Assembly: GCA_937901805.1 (NCBI GenBank)
Contig: CALDJI010000291.1
Coordinates: forward strand, 1 to 15,724
Direction: 5' to 3'
DNA length: 15,724 bases
DNA from: an uncultured Clostridia bacterium
GTDB taxonomy: Bacteria; Bacillota; Clostridia; Oscillospirales; Ruminococcaceae
Shown: positions 5,803-13,893 of the stretch, piece by piece
How the letters are laid out: each line of letters begins with the position of its first letter
Position numbering within the stretch: the first letter of the stretch is position 1
The notes under the pieces: model-generated
Told to the model about the DNA's origin: nothing
The model's database searches: none
What the model saw: only the letters and a program-made list of their open reading frames with translations
Translations under genes and position numbers: made by a program

Positions 5803-8187
5803 TTATTTGAGTTCTACAATCGTTACGCCGCTTTCGCCTTCGCCATAGGTTCCCAGGCGGAAGGTGCGGACATGTTTGTTCCTGCGCAAAAAAGTCTGCA
5901 CTGCGGTACGGAGCACGCCGGTTCCCTTTCCGTGGATCACAGTGACGACGTTGATTCCCGTCATGACTGCATTATCCAGAAACTGATCAAGTTCCATCAC
6001 GGCTTCTTCGGCATTCATCCCGCGCAGATCAAGTTCTGTACTGACTTTCCGAGTGGCTTTGGTCTTAGCCGTCGTATAGCCGCCCCGTTTCTGTTTTGGT
6101 TTTTCCGGCTGGCCTTCCACCAGCTGGAGATTTAACTGTTTCACCGTCGTGCGGATAAGGCCTGCCTGTACCAGGACATTCCCGCTATTATCCGGGAGTT
6201 CCAGAACAGTCGCTTTTTTGTTTAAATCCACAATGAGAACCGTATCCCCAATTTTGAGCGCACGGGGAAGCACATATCCTTCATTGCTGCGCTGAGCAAC
6301 CGGATCGGCTTTGGAGGAAAGCTCCTTGAGTTTCTGGCGGGTTTTTCCCCTTGCCATGGCGGTGAGTTCCCCGAACTGCTCTTTATTTTTCTGTTTGCGG
6401 ATTTCTTCGAGTTCTTCGAGCAGTTTTTGGGACTGGAGCTGGACGTCCGCCACAATTTTTTTTGCCTGGGCGCGCGCGCGTTCCATTTCCTGTTCGCGGA
6501 TATTCTCGAGATTTTTCCTCAACTTCGCGGCTTCCGCTTTCAGGCGGGCCGTCTCCCGCTCCTGTTCGGCAACGGATGCACGCTCGTTTTCCAGTTTCTG
6601 GCGCGTAGCTTCCAATCCCTCCACAACATCCTCAAAACGGGCGCTATCCGAGGAAACCAGTTCTCTTGCGCGGTCAATAATCTGATCCGAGATACCAAGC
6701 CGTTTGGAGATGGCAAAGGCATTGGATCGCCCGGGCACTCCGATAAGCAGACGGTAAGTGGGGCGCAGAGTTGCCACATCAAATTCACAGCAGGCGTTTT
6801 CTACGCCAGGCGTTTGCAGGGCAAAAATCTTCAGTTCCGCATAGTGGGTGGTCGCCGCAATCTTGCAGCCAAAGGCGCGCAGCTGTTCCAGAATGGAAGT
6901 GGCGAGCGCCGCGCCTTCCACCGGATCGGTTCCGGCACCGAGTTCATCAAGCAGGACAAAACTCTCGTCATCCGCATCTTCCAAAATGGTCCGGATATTC
7001 GTCATATGTGCGGAAAAAGTGGAGAGATTCTGCTCAATGCTCTGTTCGTCCCCGATATCCACCAGCACATGAGAGAAATAGGAAAGGCGGCTGCCCTCTG
7101 CGGCAGGGATCATCAGGCCGCACATCGCCATCAGCGTGAGCAGGCCAAGCGTCTTGATAGAAACGGTTTTACCTCCGGTATTCGGCCCGGTGATGACAAG
7201 AGTATCAAATTCTTCTCCCAGGCGGATATCTGTCGGCACAATCTGGCTGTCCGGGATGAGCGGATGACGCGCCTTGCGGAGATCGATTTTCCCCTCCTGG
7301 TTGAGTTCCGGGACGACGGCGCGCATTTCGTCCGCAAGTTTTGCCTTGGCAAAGAGCAGATCAATTTCCAGAATCGTGTCGTAATCCGCAAGGATGGTCT
7401 GTGCATATGCGCCGACTTCCTCGGAAAGCTGGCGCAAAATCCGTTCAATTTCCTGCCGCTCCTTCTGTTCCAGGACGCGGATTTCATTGTTTGCCTCCAC
7501 CACTGCCATCGGTTCGACGAACACGGTAGCACCGCTCGCAGAAGTGTCGTGAACCAGGCCCTTGATTTCCCCTCGGCACTCCGCGCGCACAGGTACGACA
7601 AAGCGCCCGTCGCGGATGGTGACGATCTGATCCTGCAGAAACTTGGCATAGGCGGAGGAATGTATCATCTTATCCAGCTGATCGCGGGCACGCGACTGGG
7701 CGCGTTTGATCTTCCTGCGGATCTGATACAAGTCGTCCGAGGCGTCGTCCGCCATCTCTTCTTCAGACAGGATACAGCTAGTCAGATGGGTTTCCAGCGG
7801 TTTGTTCGGCGTCAGTGAGGAAAACATCTCATCCAGAATAGAATCCGCCGCTTCCTCCTTGCGGCGGTACTGGGTCAGGCCGCGCACAGTACGCAGCACC
7901 TCGGCAATCCGCAGCAGTTCCAGCATGGTCAGCTGTGCGCCCGCCTCGGCCCGTTTGAGCGAGTTAACCGGCGACTTAACGGCAAGCAGGGCCGGCGCGG
8001 AAAAGCGCTTGAGCATACTGTATGCCTCGTTGGTCATCGCCATATCCCGGCAGGCCTGTGCATAGGAGCGAGCCGGCTCTATTTCCAGGGCGCGCTGCTG
8101 CGTATCTGCGCAGACTGCCAGATTGGCCAGGCGTTCGAGGATTTTCCCCAGTTCGAGCGCCTTTATTGTCTTTTTATGATCATACAT
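5803..8187 (-). CDS. mutS2: Endonuclease MutS2
   Basis: A 794-residue protein (family about 780-790) of the MutS2 group. Seen: an N-terminal helical clamp/lever region, the ATPase Walker A GPNTGGKT (334-341) and Walker B DELGAGTDP, a long charged coiled-coil (roughly 510-640), and a C-terminal Smr nuclease domain (about 715-794) with LDLRG and HGKGTGVLR. MutS2 proteins are cytosolic and have been linked to limiting recombination and to rescue of collided ribosomes. I chose the ATG at 8187 (MYDHKK), which overlaps the recO stop by 8 bases and follows GGGGG; the longer in-frame extension lies inside recO and is not coding. It is downstream of recO and upstream of the acetyltransferase gene in one tight run. 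Confidence 0.95.
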   Translation of the reverse strand: MYDHKKTIKALELGKILERLANLAVCADTQQRALEIEPARSYAQACRDMAMTNEAYSMLKRFSAPALLAVKSPVNSLKRAEAGAQLTMLELLRIAEVLRTVRGLTQYRRKEEAADSILDEMFSSLTPNKPLETHLTSCILSEEEMADDASDDLYQIRRKIKRAQSRARDQLDKMIHSSAYAKFLQDQIVTIRDGRFVVPVRAECRGEIKGLVHDTSASGATVFVEPMAVVEANNEIRVLEQKERQEIERILRQLSEEVGAYAQTILADYDTILEIDLLFAKAKLADEMRAVVPELNQEGKIDLRKARHPLIPDSQIVPTDIRLGEEFDTLVITGPNTGGKTVSIKTLGLLTLMAMCGLMIPAAEGSRLSYFSHVLVDIGDEQSIEQNLSTFSAHMTNIRTILEDADDESFVLLDELGAGTDPVEGAALATSILEQLRAFGCKIAATTHYAELKIFALQTPGVENACCEFDVATLRPTYRLLIGVPGRSNAFAISKRLGISDQIIDRARELVSSDSARFEDVVEGLEATRQKLENERASVAEQERETARLKAEAAKLRKNLENIREQEMERARAQAKKIVADVQLQSQKLLEELEEIRKQKNKEQFGELTAMARGKTRQKLKELSSKADPVAQRSNEGYVLPRALKIGDTVLIVDLNKKATVLELPDNSGNVLVQAGLIRTTVKQLNLQLVEGQPEKPKQKRGGYTTAKTKATRKVSTELDLRGMNAEEAVMELDQFLDNAVMTGINVVTVIHGKGTGVLRTAVQTFLRRNKHVRTFRLGTYGEGESGVTIVELK

Positions 8188-9001
8188 TTCCCATTTCCCC
8201 CTTGTGGTCGGCCTTTTCCGATTCGCCGCGGGGATATGTAGGCTGTTGTGCAAGCGAATGGTAAAATTCCAGCGCCGGATAACTCTTTCCTGTCTGGGCA
8301 AGCAAAAAGCGCTCGCACACAAGGGCAAGACTTTTGAGCGATGGCTCCGGAATGGAAAAGGCAAATAATTTTTCAAAATCGCTGTAGATAATATGGCGCA
8401 TCCCGGCAAGCACCGTCCGATCGACGGCAATCCGGTATCCCGCCTGTCCGGAAGAGGCGTTCATATAGCAGGAATCACAGAACATATCGCCCTGCACCGG
8501 GGAAAAATAAAAACGCGCGCTGTCATAGTCCCCACACTGGGCACACCCTACTAAATCCGGCATAAATCCGGAGATCGCAAGCAGGCGCAGTTCAAACACC
8601 GCCTTAATCAGAGAGGGAGGGCGCTTGTCCTTTTCCAGATAGTGCAGGGCGTTGAGCAGAAGGCGCAGCGGTTCCTCCGCCGGTTCTTCCGGCGGAATCA
8701 TATAATAGGCAAGCTGCGCAAAATAGCCGCCTAATGCAATTTTTTCAATATTCCCGCGCAAGCCAAAAAAAATTTCCCGTACCTCAGCAGAGTTGAGGGA
8801 ATACCGCTCCTTATGATAAAACAATTCCAGCTGGGAATAGCAGAGCAGATCCGTCGCCGTACCGAATTTGGAACGCGCCCGCCTGGCGTTTTTTGCCCAG
8901 ACCGAAAGAACACCCCTGTCACGGGTAAGCAACGTGACAAGGATGTCGGACTCACCTATCGTTTGCTGGTGGATGACAATCCCATCGGTGCGAAGCTGCA
9001 T
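8180..9001 (-). CDS. recO: DNA repair protein RecO
   Basis: A 273-residue protein that loads RecA onto SSB-coated DNA with RecR in recombinational repair. Residues 1-80 match the N-terminal OB-fold (MQLRTDGIVI start, typical of RecO), followed by a helical domain with a four-cysteine zinc site: C153 and C156 (CAQC), C175 and C178 (CDSC). The ATG at 9001 has an AGGAGA site six bases upstream; the 20-codon extension further upstream overlaps yqzL and is unlikely. The start lies inside yqzL in another frame, suggesting coupling, and the end overlaps mutS2 by 8 bases. Confidence 0.95.
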   Translation of the reverse strand: MQLRTDGIVIHQQTIGESDILVTLLTRDRGVLSVWAKNARRARSKFGTATDLLCYSQLELFYHKERYSLNSAEVREIFFGLRGNIEKIALGGYFAQLAYYMIPPEEPAEEPLRLLLNALHYLEKDKRPPSLIKAVFELRLLAISGFMPDLVGCAQCGDYDSARFYFSPVQGDMFCDSCYMNASSGQAGYRIAVDRTVLAGMRHIIYSDFEKLFAFSIPEPSLKSLALVCERFLLAQTGKSYPALEFYHSLAQQPTYPRGESEKADHKGEMGNV

Positions 9002-9119
9002 TTTGCGTCTCCTTTTGTACAGTGCCCATCTTTGCGGGATGTTCTGCCTGCCGGTATGCAAGATAGGCGTTTACGCTTCCGGTCCTCTCAAAGATTTTCC
9101 ATGCTGTCTTTTCTTCCAC
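8952..9119 (-). CDS. yqzL: YqzL family small protein, overlapping recO
   Basis: A 55-residue protein with a GTG start at 9119, seven bases after a strong GGAGAGGGGG site. Residues 6-25 (AWKIFERTGSVNAYLAYRQ) match the short YqzL pattern (W-x-x-F-x-x-TGs-x-AYL) known between era and recO in Firmicutes. The function is unknown. The tail runs 50 bases into recO in a different frame, so the recO ribosome binding site lies inside this gene; the tail beyond about residue 35 is probably shaped by that overlap. The longer open frame upstream starts before the promoter-like region and is rejected. Confidence 0.8.
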   Translation of the reverse strand: MEEKTAWKIFERTGSVNAYLAYRQAEHPAKMGTVQKETQNAASHRWDCHPPANDR

Positions 9120-9182
9120 AGCAGATCCCCCTCTCCGTTTTTTTGAAAAATACCTGTACAAAAATTGTGTGCAGATATTTTC

Positions 9183-9188
9183 ATTATA
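9183..9188 (-). promoter_or_regulatory. Possible promoter -10 for yqzL-recO-mutS2
   Basis: TATAAT on the minus strand at 9188-9183 lies about 60 bases upstream of the yqzL start. No good -35 is seen. A small hairpin AGGAA/TTCCT with a T-run (9196-9213) just upstream might end era transcripts. Both are weak. Confidence 0.35.
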
Positions 9189-9270
9189 TGACCGGAAAAA
9201 GGAACCATTTCCTATAAAATGCGCCAAACAATTTTTTGAATATTAGAAATTCTGCCTGTCCTTCCCGCTA

Positions 9271-10164
9271 TCATAGATAACCGAAGGAGCGGAGAATCCC
9301 CTCTTTATTGCGCCAGTCGTCTTTTACTTTCACCCAACACTGCAAGTTCACGCGAATTCCCAGAAAACGTTCGATATCCACCCTGGATTCGCTCGCAATT
9401 TTTTTGAGCATTTTCCCGCCTTTTCCGATAATCATACCCTTATGGCTGTCCTTTTCGCAGAAAATCGTCACGTCGATATCCATCATATCGGATTGCTCGC
9501 GCTCGCGCATTTTTTCCACAGAAACCGCTGTCCCGTGCGGGATTTCATCGCGCAGGTTGCGCAGGAGCTTTTCCCGTACAATTTCCGAGACGATGACGCG
9601 CTCAGGCTGATCGGTCAAGGTATCCTCCGGGAAAAAATGCGGGCCTTCGTACAAATACCCTTTGATCTGCGCAAGCAATTCCTCAACGCCCTCTCCAGTC
9701 TGCGCGGACACAGGGATAACCGCGTCAAACGCATATAAAGCGCTGAGCTGCGCAATACGTGCAAGGAGCCTTTCCTTTTCCAGTATGGTGTCGATTTTAT
9801 TGATTACCAGCACAACGGGCACGCCCAGTTTTCCGAAAGTATCCACAAGATCGCGCTCGGATGCAGCGATCTCTCCTTCCGGTTCTGCAACAAAGAGGAC
9901 GGCGTCTACATCCGCAACCGAATCATGCACCTGTTCGACCATGTATTCTCCAAGTTTTGTCCTCGGTTTATGCAGGCCCGGCGTATCGATAAAGACAATC
10001 TGATCCCTGCCGTCCGTTAAAACCCCCGTAATCCGGTTGCGGGTGGTCTGCGGTTTTGAGGATACAATAGCCAGTTTTTCCCCTAAAAAGCGATTCAGCA
10101 ACGATGATTTTCCAACATTTGGCTTTCCGACAATGGCGACAAAGCCGCTGCGTGTCTGTTCCAT
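9271..10164 (-). CDS. era: GTPase Era
   Basis: A 297-residue GTPase that binds the 3' end of 16S rRNA and checks small-subunit assembly. GTPase motifs: G1 GKPNVGKS (13-20), the switch I region around PQTTRNR (38-44), G3 DTPG (60-63) and G4 NKID (122-125). The C-terminal KH domain carries the GKGG turn in IGKGGKMLKKI, followed by the conserved LQCWVKVKDDWRN tail. The ATG at 10164 is one base past the dgkA stop, and its GGGAG site lies within the end of dgkA. The 73-residue upstream extension reads through dgkA in another frame and is not coding. Confidence 0.96.
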   Translation of the reverse strand: MEQTRSGFVAIVGKPNVGKSSLLNRFLGEKLAIVSSKPQTTRNRITGVLTDGRDQIVFIDTPGLHKPRTKLGEYMVEQVHDSVADVDAVLFVAEPEGEIAASERDLVDTFGKLGVPVVLVINKIDTILEKERLLARIAQLSALYAFDAVIPVSAQTGEGVEELLAQIKGYLYEGPHFFPEDTLTDQPERVIVSEIVREKLLRNLRDEIPHGTAVSVEKMREREQSDMMDIDVTIFCEKDSHKGMIIGKGGKMLKKIASESRVDIERFLGIRVNLQCWVKVKDDWRNKEGILRSFGYL

Positions 10165-10165
10165 A

Positions 10166-10660
10166 TTACACTCCCTTTTTCCTGCGCTCCCCCGCATAGA
10201 TACGGTTTGGCAGAAAGATAAATACAAGCGCTGCCGCAAACACCAGCAAAAAGGCAATCCAGCGGAAAGGGCTTGCAAGAAAATAATCCCATATTCCAGA
10301 AATGACTGCCGGCTGCCAGAACAGCACAACCCCCACAGCCACTGCAAAAATTGCGGACAGCAAAACCGCGCCCGCAGCGGCATCTTTTGCGATGCGGGCG
10401 TTTTCGTGGTATTCCCGGGTATAGAGATCCACCGTTGCTTCCACCGAGGTATTCACTGCCTCGCATACCATGACCAGGACAATGACACCGAGCAAAAGCA
10501 GGAGCTCCCCCCGATCAAAGTGGTAAAACCGTGAAAAATACAGGGTATACCCTGCGGCAACCAAGTGAAAGCGCATATTCCTTTCATGGACAATACAATA
10601 CCCGATCCCGCGCAGGGCATAGACAAAACTCTTTAAAAAAGCGAGAAATGATTGTCCCAT
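10166..10660 (-). CDS. dgkA: Diacylglycerol/undecaprenol kinase DgkA with C-terminal membrane extension
   Basis: A 164-residue membrane kinase; in Gram-positives this family phosphorylates mainly undecaprenol, feeding the cell-wall lipid carrier. Conserved features are HERNMRFH (25-32), the catalytic block EAVNTSVEATVD (67-78) and AKDAAAGAVL (91-100), within three membrane helices. After the usual end (around residue 120) there is an additional stretch with one more hydrophobic segment (about 132-152) before a basic tail. The ATG at 10660 is three bases after the ybeY stop and has no clear Shine-Dalgarno, so it probably depends on translation of ybeY. It ends one base before era. Confidence 0.92.
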   Translation of the reverse strand: MGQSFLAFLKSFVYALRGIGYCIVHERNMRFHLVAAGYTLYFSRFYHFDRGELLLLLGVIVLVMVCEAVNTSVEATVDLYTREYHENARIAKDAAAGAVLLSAIFAVAVGVVLFWQPAVISGIWDYFLASPFRWIAFLLVFAAALVFIFLPNRIYAGERRKKGV

Positions 10661-10663
10661 AAT

Positions 10664-11164
10664 TCAGTTCGGGTCAGAATAGCCTTCCAGCCGGGAAAGT
10701 CCCAGACTTTGCATGACTGCTTCCTCTTTCTCCCGCATCTTCATCGCCTCGATATCGTTGCCGACATGGTCGTAACCGAGCAGATGCAGCATGGAGTGGG
10801 CAGTCAGATATCCAATTTCCCGGCGGAAAGAATGCCCGTACAGCTTTGCCTGTGCATTGGCTTTTTCCAACGAAATGACCACATCGCCGAGCATATAAGC
10901 CCCCGTCTCATAGTTTTTATCATAGACGCCGTTTTCCCCCAGCGGGAAAGAGAGCACATCCGTTTCGGAGTCGACGTTGCGATGGGTGCGGTTGAGATCC
11001 CGGATCTGTTCGTTATCCACAAAAGTCACAGTTACTTCTGCCGGTTTTCCAAACCCCTCCATCGTAAGCACCGCATTGCAGCAACGGCGGATAAGCAGTC
11101 TTGTCCCCGTTGGCACCTTAAACGCTTTTTGTTTGTTGATGATTGTCACTTTTAATCCGTCCAT
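10664..11164 (-). CDS. ybeY: Endoribonuclease YbeY (rRNA maturation)
   Basis: A 166-residue metalloprotein for 16S rRNA 3'-end maturation and ribosome quality control. The metal site is HSMLHLLGYDH (123-133), with H123, H127 and H133 as the expected zinc ligands; the second position is Ser where most relatives have Gly. The region ETDVLSFPL (67-75) is also typical. I prefer the ATG at 11164, about 12 bases after an AGGGGAAA site. A TTG at 11173, overlapping the phoH stop, would add three residues but sits only three bases from that site. dgkA follows three bases later. Confidence 0.93.
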   Translation of the reverse strand: MDGLKVTIINKQKAFKVPTGTRLLIRRCCNAVLTMEGFGKPAEVTVTFVDNEQIRDLNRTHRNVDSETDVLSFPLGENGVYDKNYETGAYMLGDVVISLEKANAQAKLYGHSFRREIGYLTAHSMLHLLGYDHVGNDIEAMKMREKEEAVMQSLGLSRLEGYSDPN

Positions 11165-11169
11165 TTTGA

Positions 11170-12147
11170 TCAATTTCCCCTATCCTGTTTATTCCTTTTT
11201 TCGTAGGCCTTTTCATAAGCCTTTACAATTTCCTGAACCAAATGATGGCGCACAACATCCTTGTCAGTAAAATAGACGATGGAAATGTCATTGATTCCCT
11301 TTAAAATCTTGGTCGCGTCGACAAGACCGCTCCGTTTGGAATCAGGAAGGTCGATTTGAGTAATATCCCCAGTGACAACCGCCTTGGAATTGATACCCAG
11401 GCGGGTCAAAAACATCTTCATCTGTTCCGGGGTCGTATTCTGCGCTTCATCCAGGATAATAAAGGAATCATCCAGTGTGCGCCCTCTCATATAGGCGAGC
11501 GGCGCAACCTCGATATTCCCCTTTTCCAGATAACGCTGGTAGTTTTCCGCGCCGAGCATATCAAACAGCGCGTCATACAGCGGACGCAGATAAGGATCCA
11601 CCTTATTTTGCAGATCGCCCGGCAAAAATCCAAGCTTTTCCCCCGCTTCCACAGCCGGGCTGGTCAGTACAATGCGGTTGACCTCATGCGCGCGGAATGC
11701 GCGCACCGCCATAGCCACGGCAAGGTAAGTTTTTCCGGTTCCGGCCGGTCCCACGCCGAAAACAACCGTATTTTTTGCAATTGCATCGACATAGCGCTTT
11801 TGTCCAAGGGTTTTCGGCTTGAGCGGGCGTCCCTTTGCAGTGATGCAGATACAGTCGTCGGAAAGGATGGAGATCTTGTCCTCGCTCCCCTCTTCGACGA
11901 GGCTCATCACATAGCGGACATTCTGCTCATTGAGCTGTTCGCCTTTGTTAATCAGGGTAAGCAGGCCTTCAATACACTTGACAGCCTTGGAAATCTGTTC
12001 TTCCTCCCCGGTAATTTTGACATCGCCCCCGCGTGCAACAATGCTTACGCCGTATGTTTCTTCCAGCATTTTTACATTTTCGTCAAAGCTCCCGAACAGA
12101 TTGAGAGCATGCTCCATTCTGTCAATCGTAATGATGTGTTCGTGCAT
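11170..12147 (-). CDS. phoH: PhoH-like ATPase
   Basis: A 325-residue cytosolic ATPase of the PhoH family, linked to RNA metabolism and regularly found beside ybeY. Residues about 1-105 form an N-terminal RNA-binding-like domain. The ATPase has Walker A GPAGTGKT (133-140), SPAVEAGE, and Walker B FIILDEAQN (229-237), followed by TGDITQIDLP. The ATG at 12147 (MHEHIITIDR) follows AAGGCGG with a 7-base gap; an upstream in-frame ATG at 12183 lacks a site. Its exact role is unsettled. Confidence 0.94.
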   Translation of the reverse strand: MHEHIITIDRMEHALNLFGSFDENVKMLEETYGVSIVARGGDVKITGEEEQISKAVKCIEGLLTLINKGEQLNEQNVRYVMSLVEEGSEDKISILSDDCICITAKGRPLKPKTLGQKRYVDAIAKNTVVFGVGPAGTGKTYLAVAMAVRAFRAHEVNRIVLTSPAVEAGEKLGFLPGDLQNKVDPYLRPLYDALFDMLGAENYQRYLEKGNIEVAPLAYMRGRTLDDSFIILDEAQNTTPEQMKMFLTRLGINSKAVVTGDITQIDLPDSKRSGLVDATKILKGINDISIVYFTDKDVVRHHLVQEIVKAYEKAYEKRNKQDRGN

Positions 12148-12242
12148 AGCAACACCGCCTTTTCCCTGAAAATTGATGGACACACCGGGCTGCCAACCGA
12201 ATTGATATGCAATTCTCGATATTACTCCATCGTATTGAGGAC

Positions 12243-12251
12243 ATTATACCA
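12243..12251 (-). promoter_or_regulatory. Extended -10 promoter of the phoH-ybeY-dgkA-era unit
   Basis: TGGTATAAT on the minus strand (12251-12243) is an extended -10 with a perfect hexamer. No good -35 lies 16-18 bases upstream, which extended -10 promoters tolerate. Transcription would start near 12236, about 90 bases before the phoH ATG. It would let housekeeping genes be expressed independently of the sporulation genes upstream. Confidence 0.65.
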
Positions 12252-12270
12252 TATTATTTTGGAAAAGTCC

Positions 12271-13452
12271 TTACTCTTTTGTAAAAATTTCTTGCTGGAC
12301 TGCAATATTTTCTTCACAACTTATCTTTGCAGTGAGCACATACTCCCCGTTTTCCAGTCTTCCATCCATCTGTTCCCCCACAATTTCCGCTTCTCCTAAT
12401 TCCTGCGTCTTTTTCTCTTCCAGCCGGCGCAGCGCCTCCTGTTCTGCTTCCGTCTCTGAAAAACTAATCTGTTCCTCAGTATATTCCCGGTAAGTCAGCG
12501 TATAGAGCTTCATCGGCAGGGAAAACCCAAAGAGGGTGACCGGCTGTTCCGTCTGGTCAAGTTCATATTGCCCGCGTAATTCTGTAGCGAGAAACAAAGG
12601 AAACTGCGTCCCGAATACTCCCAGATAACGCCTGGTAACCACTTTTCCAGTGGACTCCCGTTTGGTCTGTTCCAGAGGCACCCGGATTTCGTAGGTATTC
12701 TGCGTCAGGGCGATGACCTTCCCCCTGGCGTGCCGCAGCATATTCTGCCCCAGGGAATCCGTGAGAATCCCGCTGACCAGCAAATCTCCCTTTTTTACCC
12801 CCTGGTTGAGTTTGACCACTGTCTGCCCATCATATGCTTCCACCCGTTTTATCTGCCCTTCTTTCGAGGCAATCAGATTGCAAGGGGTATCCTCCGGGAT
12901 GATATCCGGCGGGACGACCCGTTCCTTGAGCTGAATGACCGCCTTTGTCCCATTCAGATAAATGGAAATCCAAGAGACCTCCGGCAAATCGAGCATGGCC
13001 TGTTTTTGCAGTTTCCCCGGCTCCACTTTGGAGCGAAGGATCCCCGGTTTGATCCCGTACCCTTCAAAGAGTTCCAGCACCTGCTGTGTGCTCAAAGCCT
13101 GGTTGCCCACCACTTCCACATCCCAGACAAAACAGGACATAGCCGCCATTACGCCCAGTGCCAGCAGGACGCCGACCACAATCCCTTTGCGGCGGCGGTA
13201 TTTGTGCAATAGTACCGGCGCGCCGTGTTTTGCAATTACATGCGCCGTCACTCCGGATTTACGGACAAAGGGCCTGATTTTTTTATAGTCCCTGCGCGCC
13301 ATGCACAAAAACAGGCAGCTGCCCTCTTTTCTTAAATTCCACACGCCGATCCGGTTGCGGTTGAGAAGATTTAAAAAGCGTTCCGGATACCCTCCGGAAA
13401 CCTGCAATTCCACCGTACCGGCAAAAGTACGGAGCAATGTTGTCACAATCAT
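12271..13452 (-). CDS. yqfD: Sporulation protein YqfD
   Basis: A 393-residue membrane protein of the YqfD family, conserved in endospore formers and expressed in the mother cell in Bacillus (sigma-E regulon). A cytoplasmic N-terminal domain of about 85 residues ends in a basic cluster (KYRRRKG), then one membrane helix (about 90-109), then a large external domain that opens with WDVEVVGNQALS, a short POTRA/FtsQ-like strand-helix element. The C-terminal part is rich in Glu. The ATG at 13452 follows GAGGTGG and lies nine bases after yqfC. Confidence 0.93.
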   Translation of the reverse strand: MIVTTLLRTFAGTVELQVSGGYPERFLNLLNRNRIGVWNLRKEGSCLFLCMARRDYKKIRPFVRKSGVTAHVIAKHGAPVLLHKYRRRKGIVVGVLLALGVMAAMSCFVWDVEVVGNQALSTQQVLELFEGYGIKPGILRSKVEPGKLQKQAMLDLPEVSWISIYLNGTKAVIQLKERVVPPDIIPEDTPCNLIASKEGQIKRVEAYDGQTVVKLNQGVKKGDLLVSGILTDSLGQNMLRHARGKVIALTQNTYEIRVPLEQTKRESTGKVVTRRYLGVFGTQFPLFLATELRGQYELDQTEQPVTLFGFSLPMKLYTLTYREYTEEQISFSETEAEQEALRRLEEKKTQELGEAEIVGEQMDGRLENGEYVLTAKISCEENIAVQQEIFTKE

Positions 13453-13461
13453 AGCGCCACC

Positions 13462-13779
13462 TCACAGGGAAAACTCAATGGAGGTAAAAAAGCCCTCAAT
13501 TTCCGCATTGTCACAGTTCATACAGCACAGGCTCAGGTTTCTTCCAGTAAATTTGACCATCATTTTCCCCGTGCTGATCCGGATGTGATCCGTTTCGTAT
13601 TCCAAAATTCCCTTACAGCCTTCAATCAAAACGCGGGAATTGCCCGCAATCTCAATATGGGAGACATTCCCGATGGTATCGGGCGGGATATCCAGGACAT
13701 GCGCCAGTTTTTCTGACAACGGGCGCTTTTCCTGAGGCTCCGGCTCCTGTCCGCGTCTGGAGGTTCTCGCCACAAGCAC
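13462..13779 (-). CDS. yqfC: Sporulation protein YqfC
   Basis: A protein of about 105 residues of the YqfC family, always paired with YqfD in sporulating Firmicutes. The conserved core is LDIPPDTIGNVSHIEIAGN, followed by LIEGCKGILEYE and the strand TGKMMVKFTGRNLSL. The tail here contains CCMNCDN, which is cysteine-richer than expected. The start is not certain: GTG at 13779 has an AAAGGG site 4-5 bases upstream, while GTG at 13773 and TTG at 13782 are alternatives, differing by a few residues. It diverges from ylbJ. Confidence 0.9.
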   Translation of the reverse strand: MLVARTSRRGQEPEPQEKRPLSEKLAHVLDIPPDTIGNVSHIEIAGNSRVLIEGCKGILEYETDHIRISTGKMMVKFTGRNLSLCCMNCDNAEIEGFFTSIEFSL

Positions 13780-13808
13780 CAATCCCTTTCCAATCAGATT
13801 TTCCCTTT

Positions 13809-13837
13809 ATCTTTATGCAGCGGCGCCTTCAAATAGT
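13809..13837 (-). promoter_or_regulatory. Possible sigma-E-type promoter of yqfCD
   Basis: On the minus strand ACTATTT (13837-13831) and CATAAAGAT (13817-13809), 13 bases apart, loosely resemble the sigma-E consensus (ATATT, CATACAnT). The match is partial; I report it because yqfC belongs to that regulon in Bacillus. A 10-base palindrome GGCCTAGGCC (13844-13853) sits upstream, between the divergent genes. Confidence 0.3.
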
Positions 13838-13893
13838 AGTACTGGCCTAGGCCTCTGAGCGCATAAGCATAGAGGGAAAAGGAGTGAAAAAAC

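Noticed and set aside
6427..7818. 463-codon plus-strand open frame opposite mutS2
   Set aside because: It is antisense to the conserved MutS2 ATPase and clamp regions; the translation is rich in His, Arg and Gln and looks like a shadow frame.
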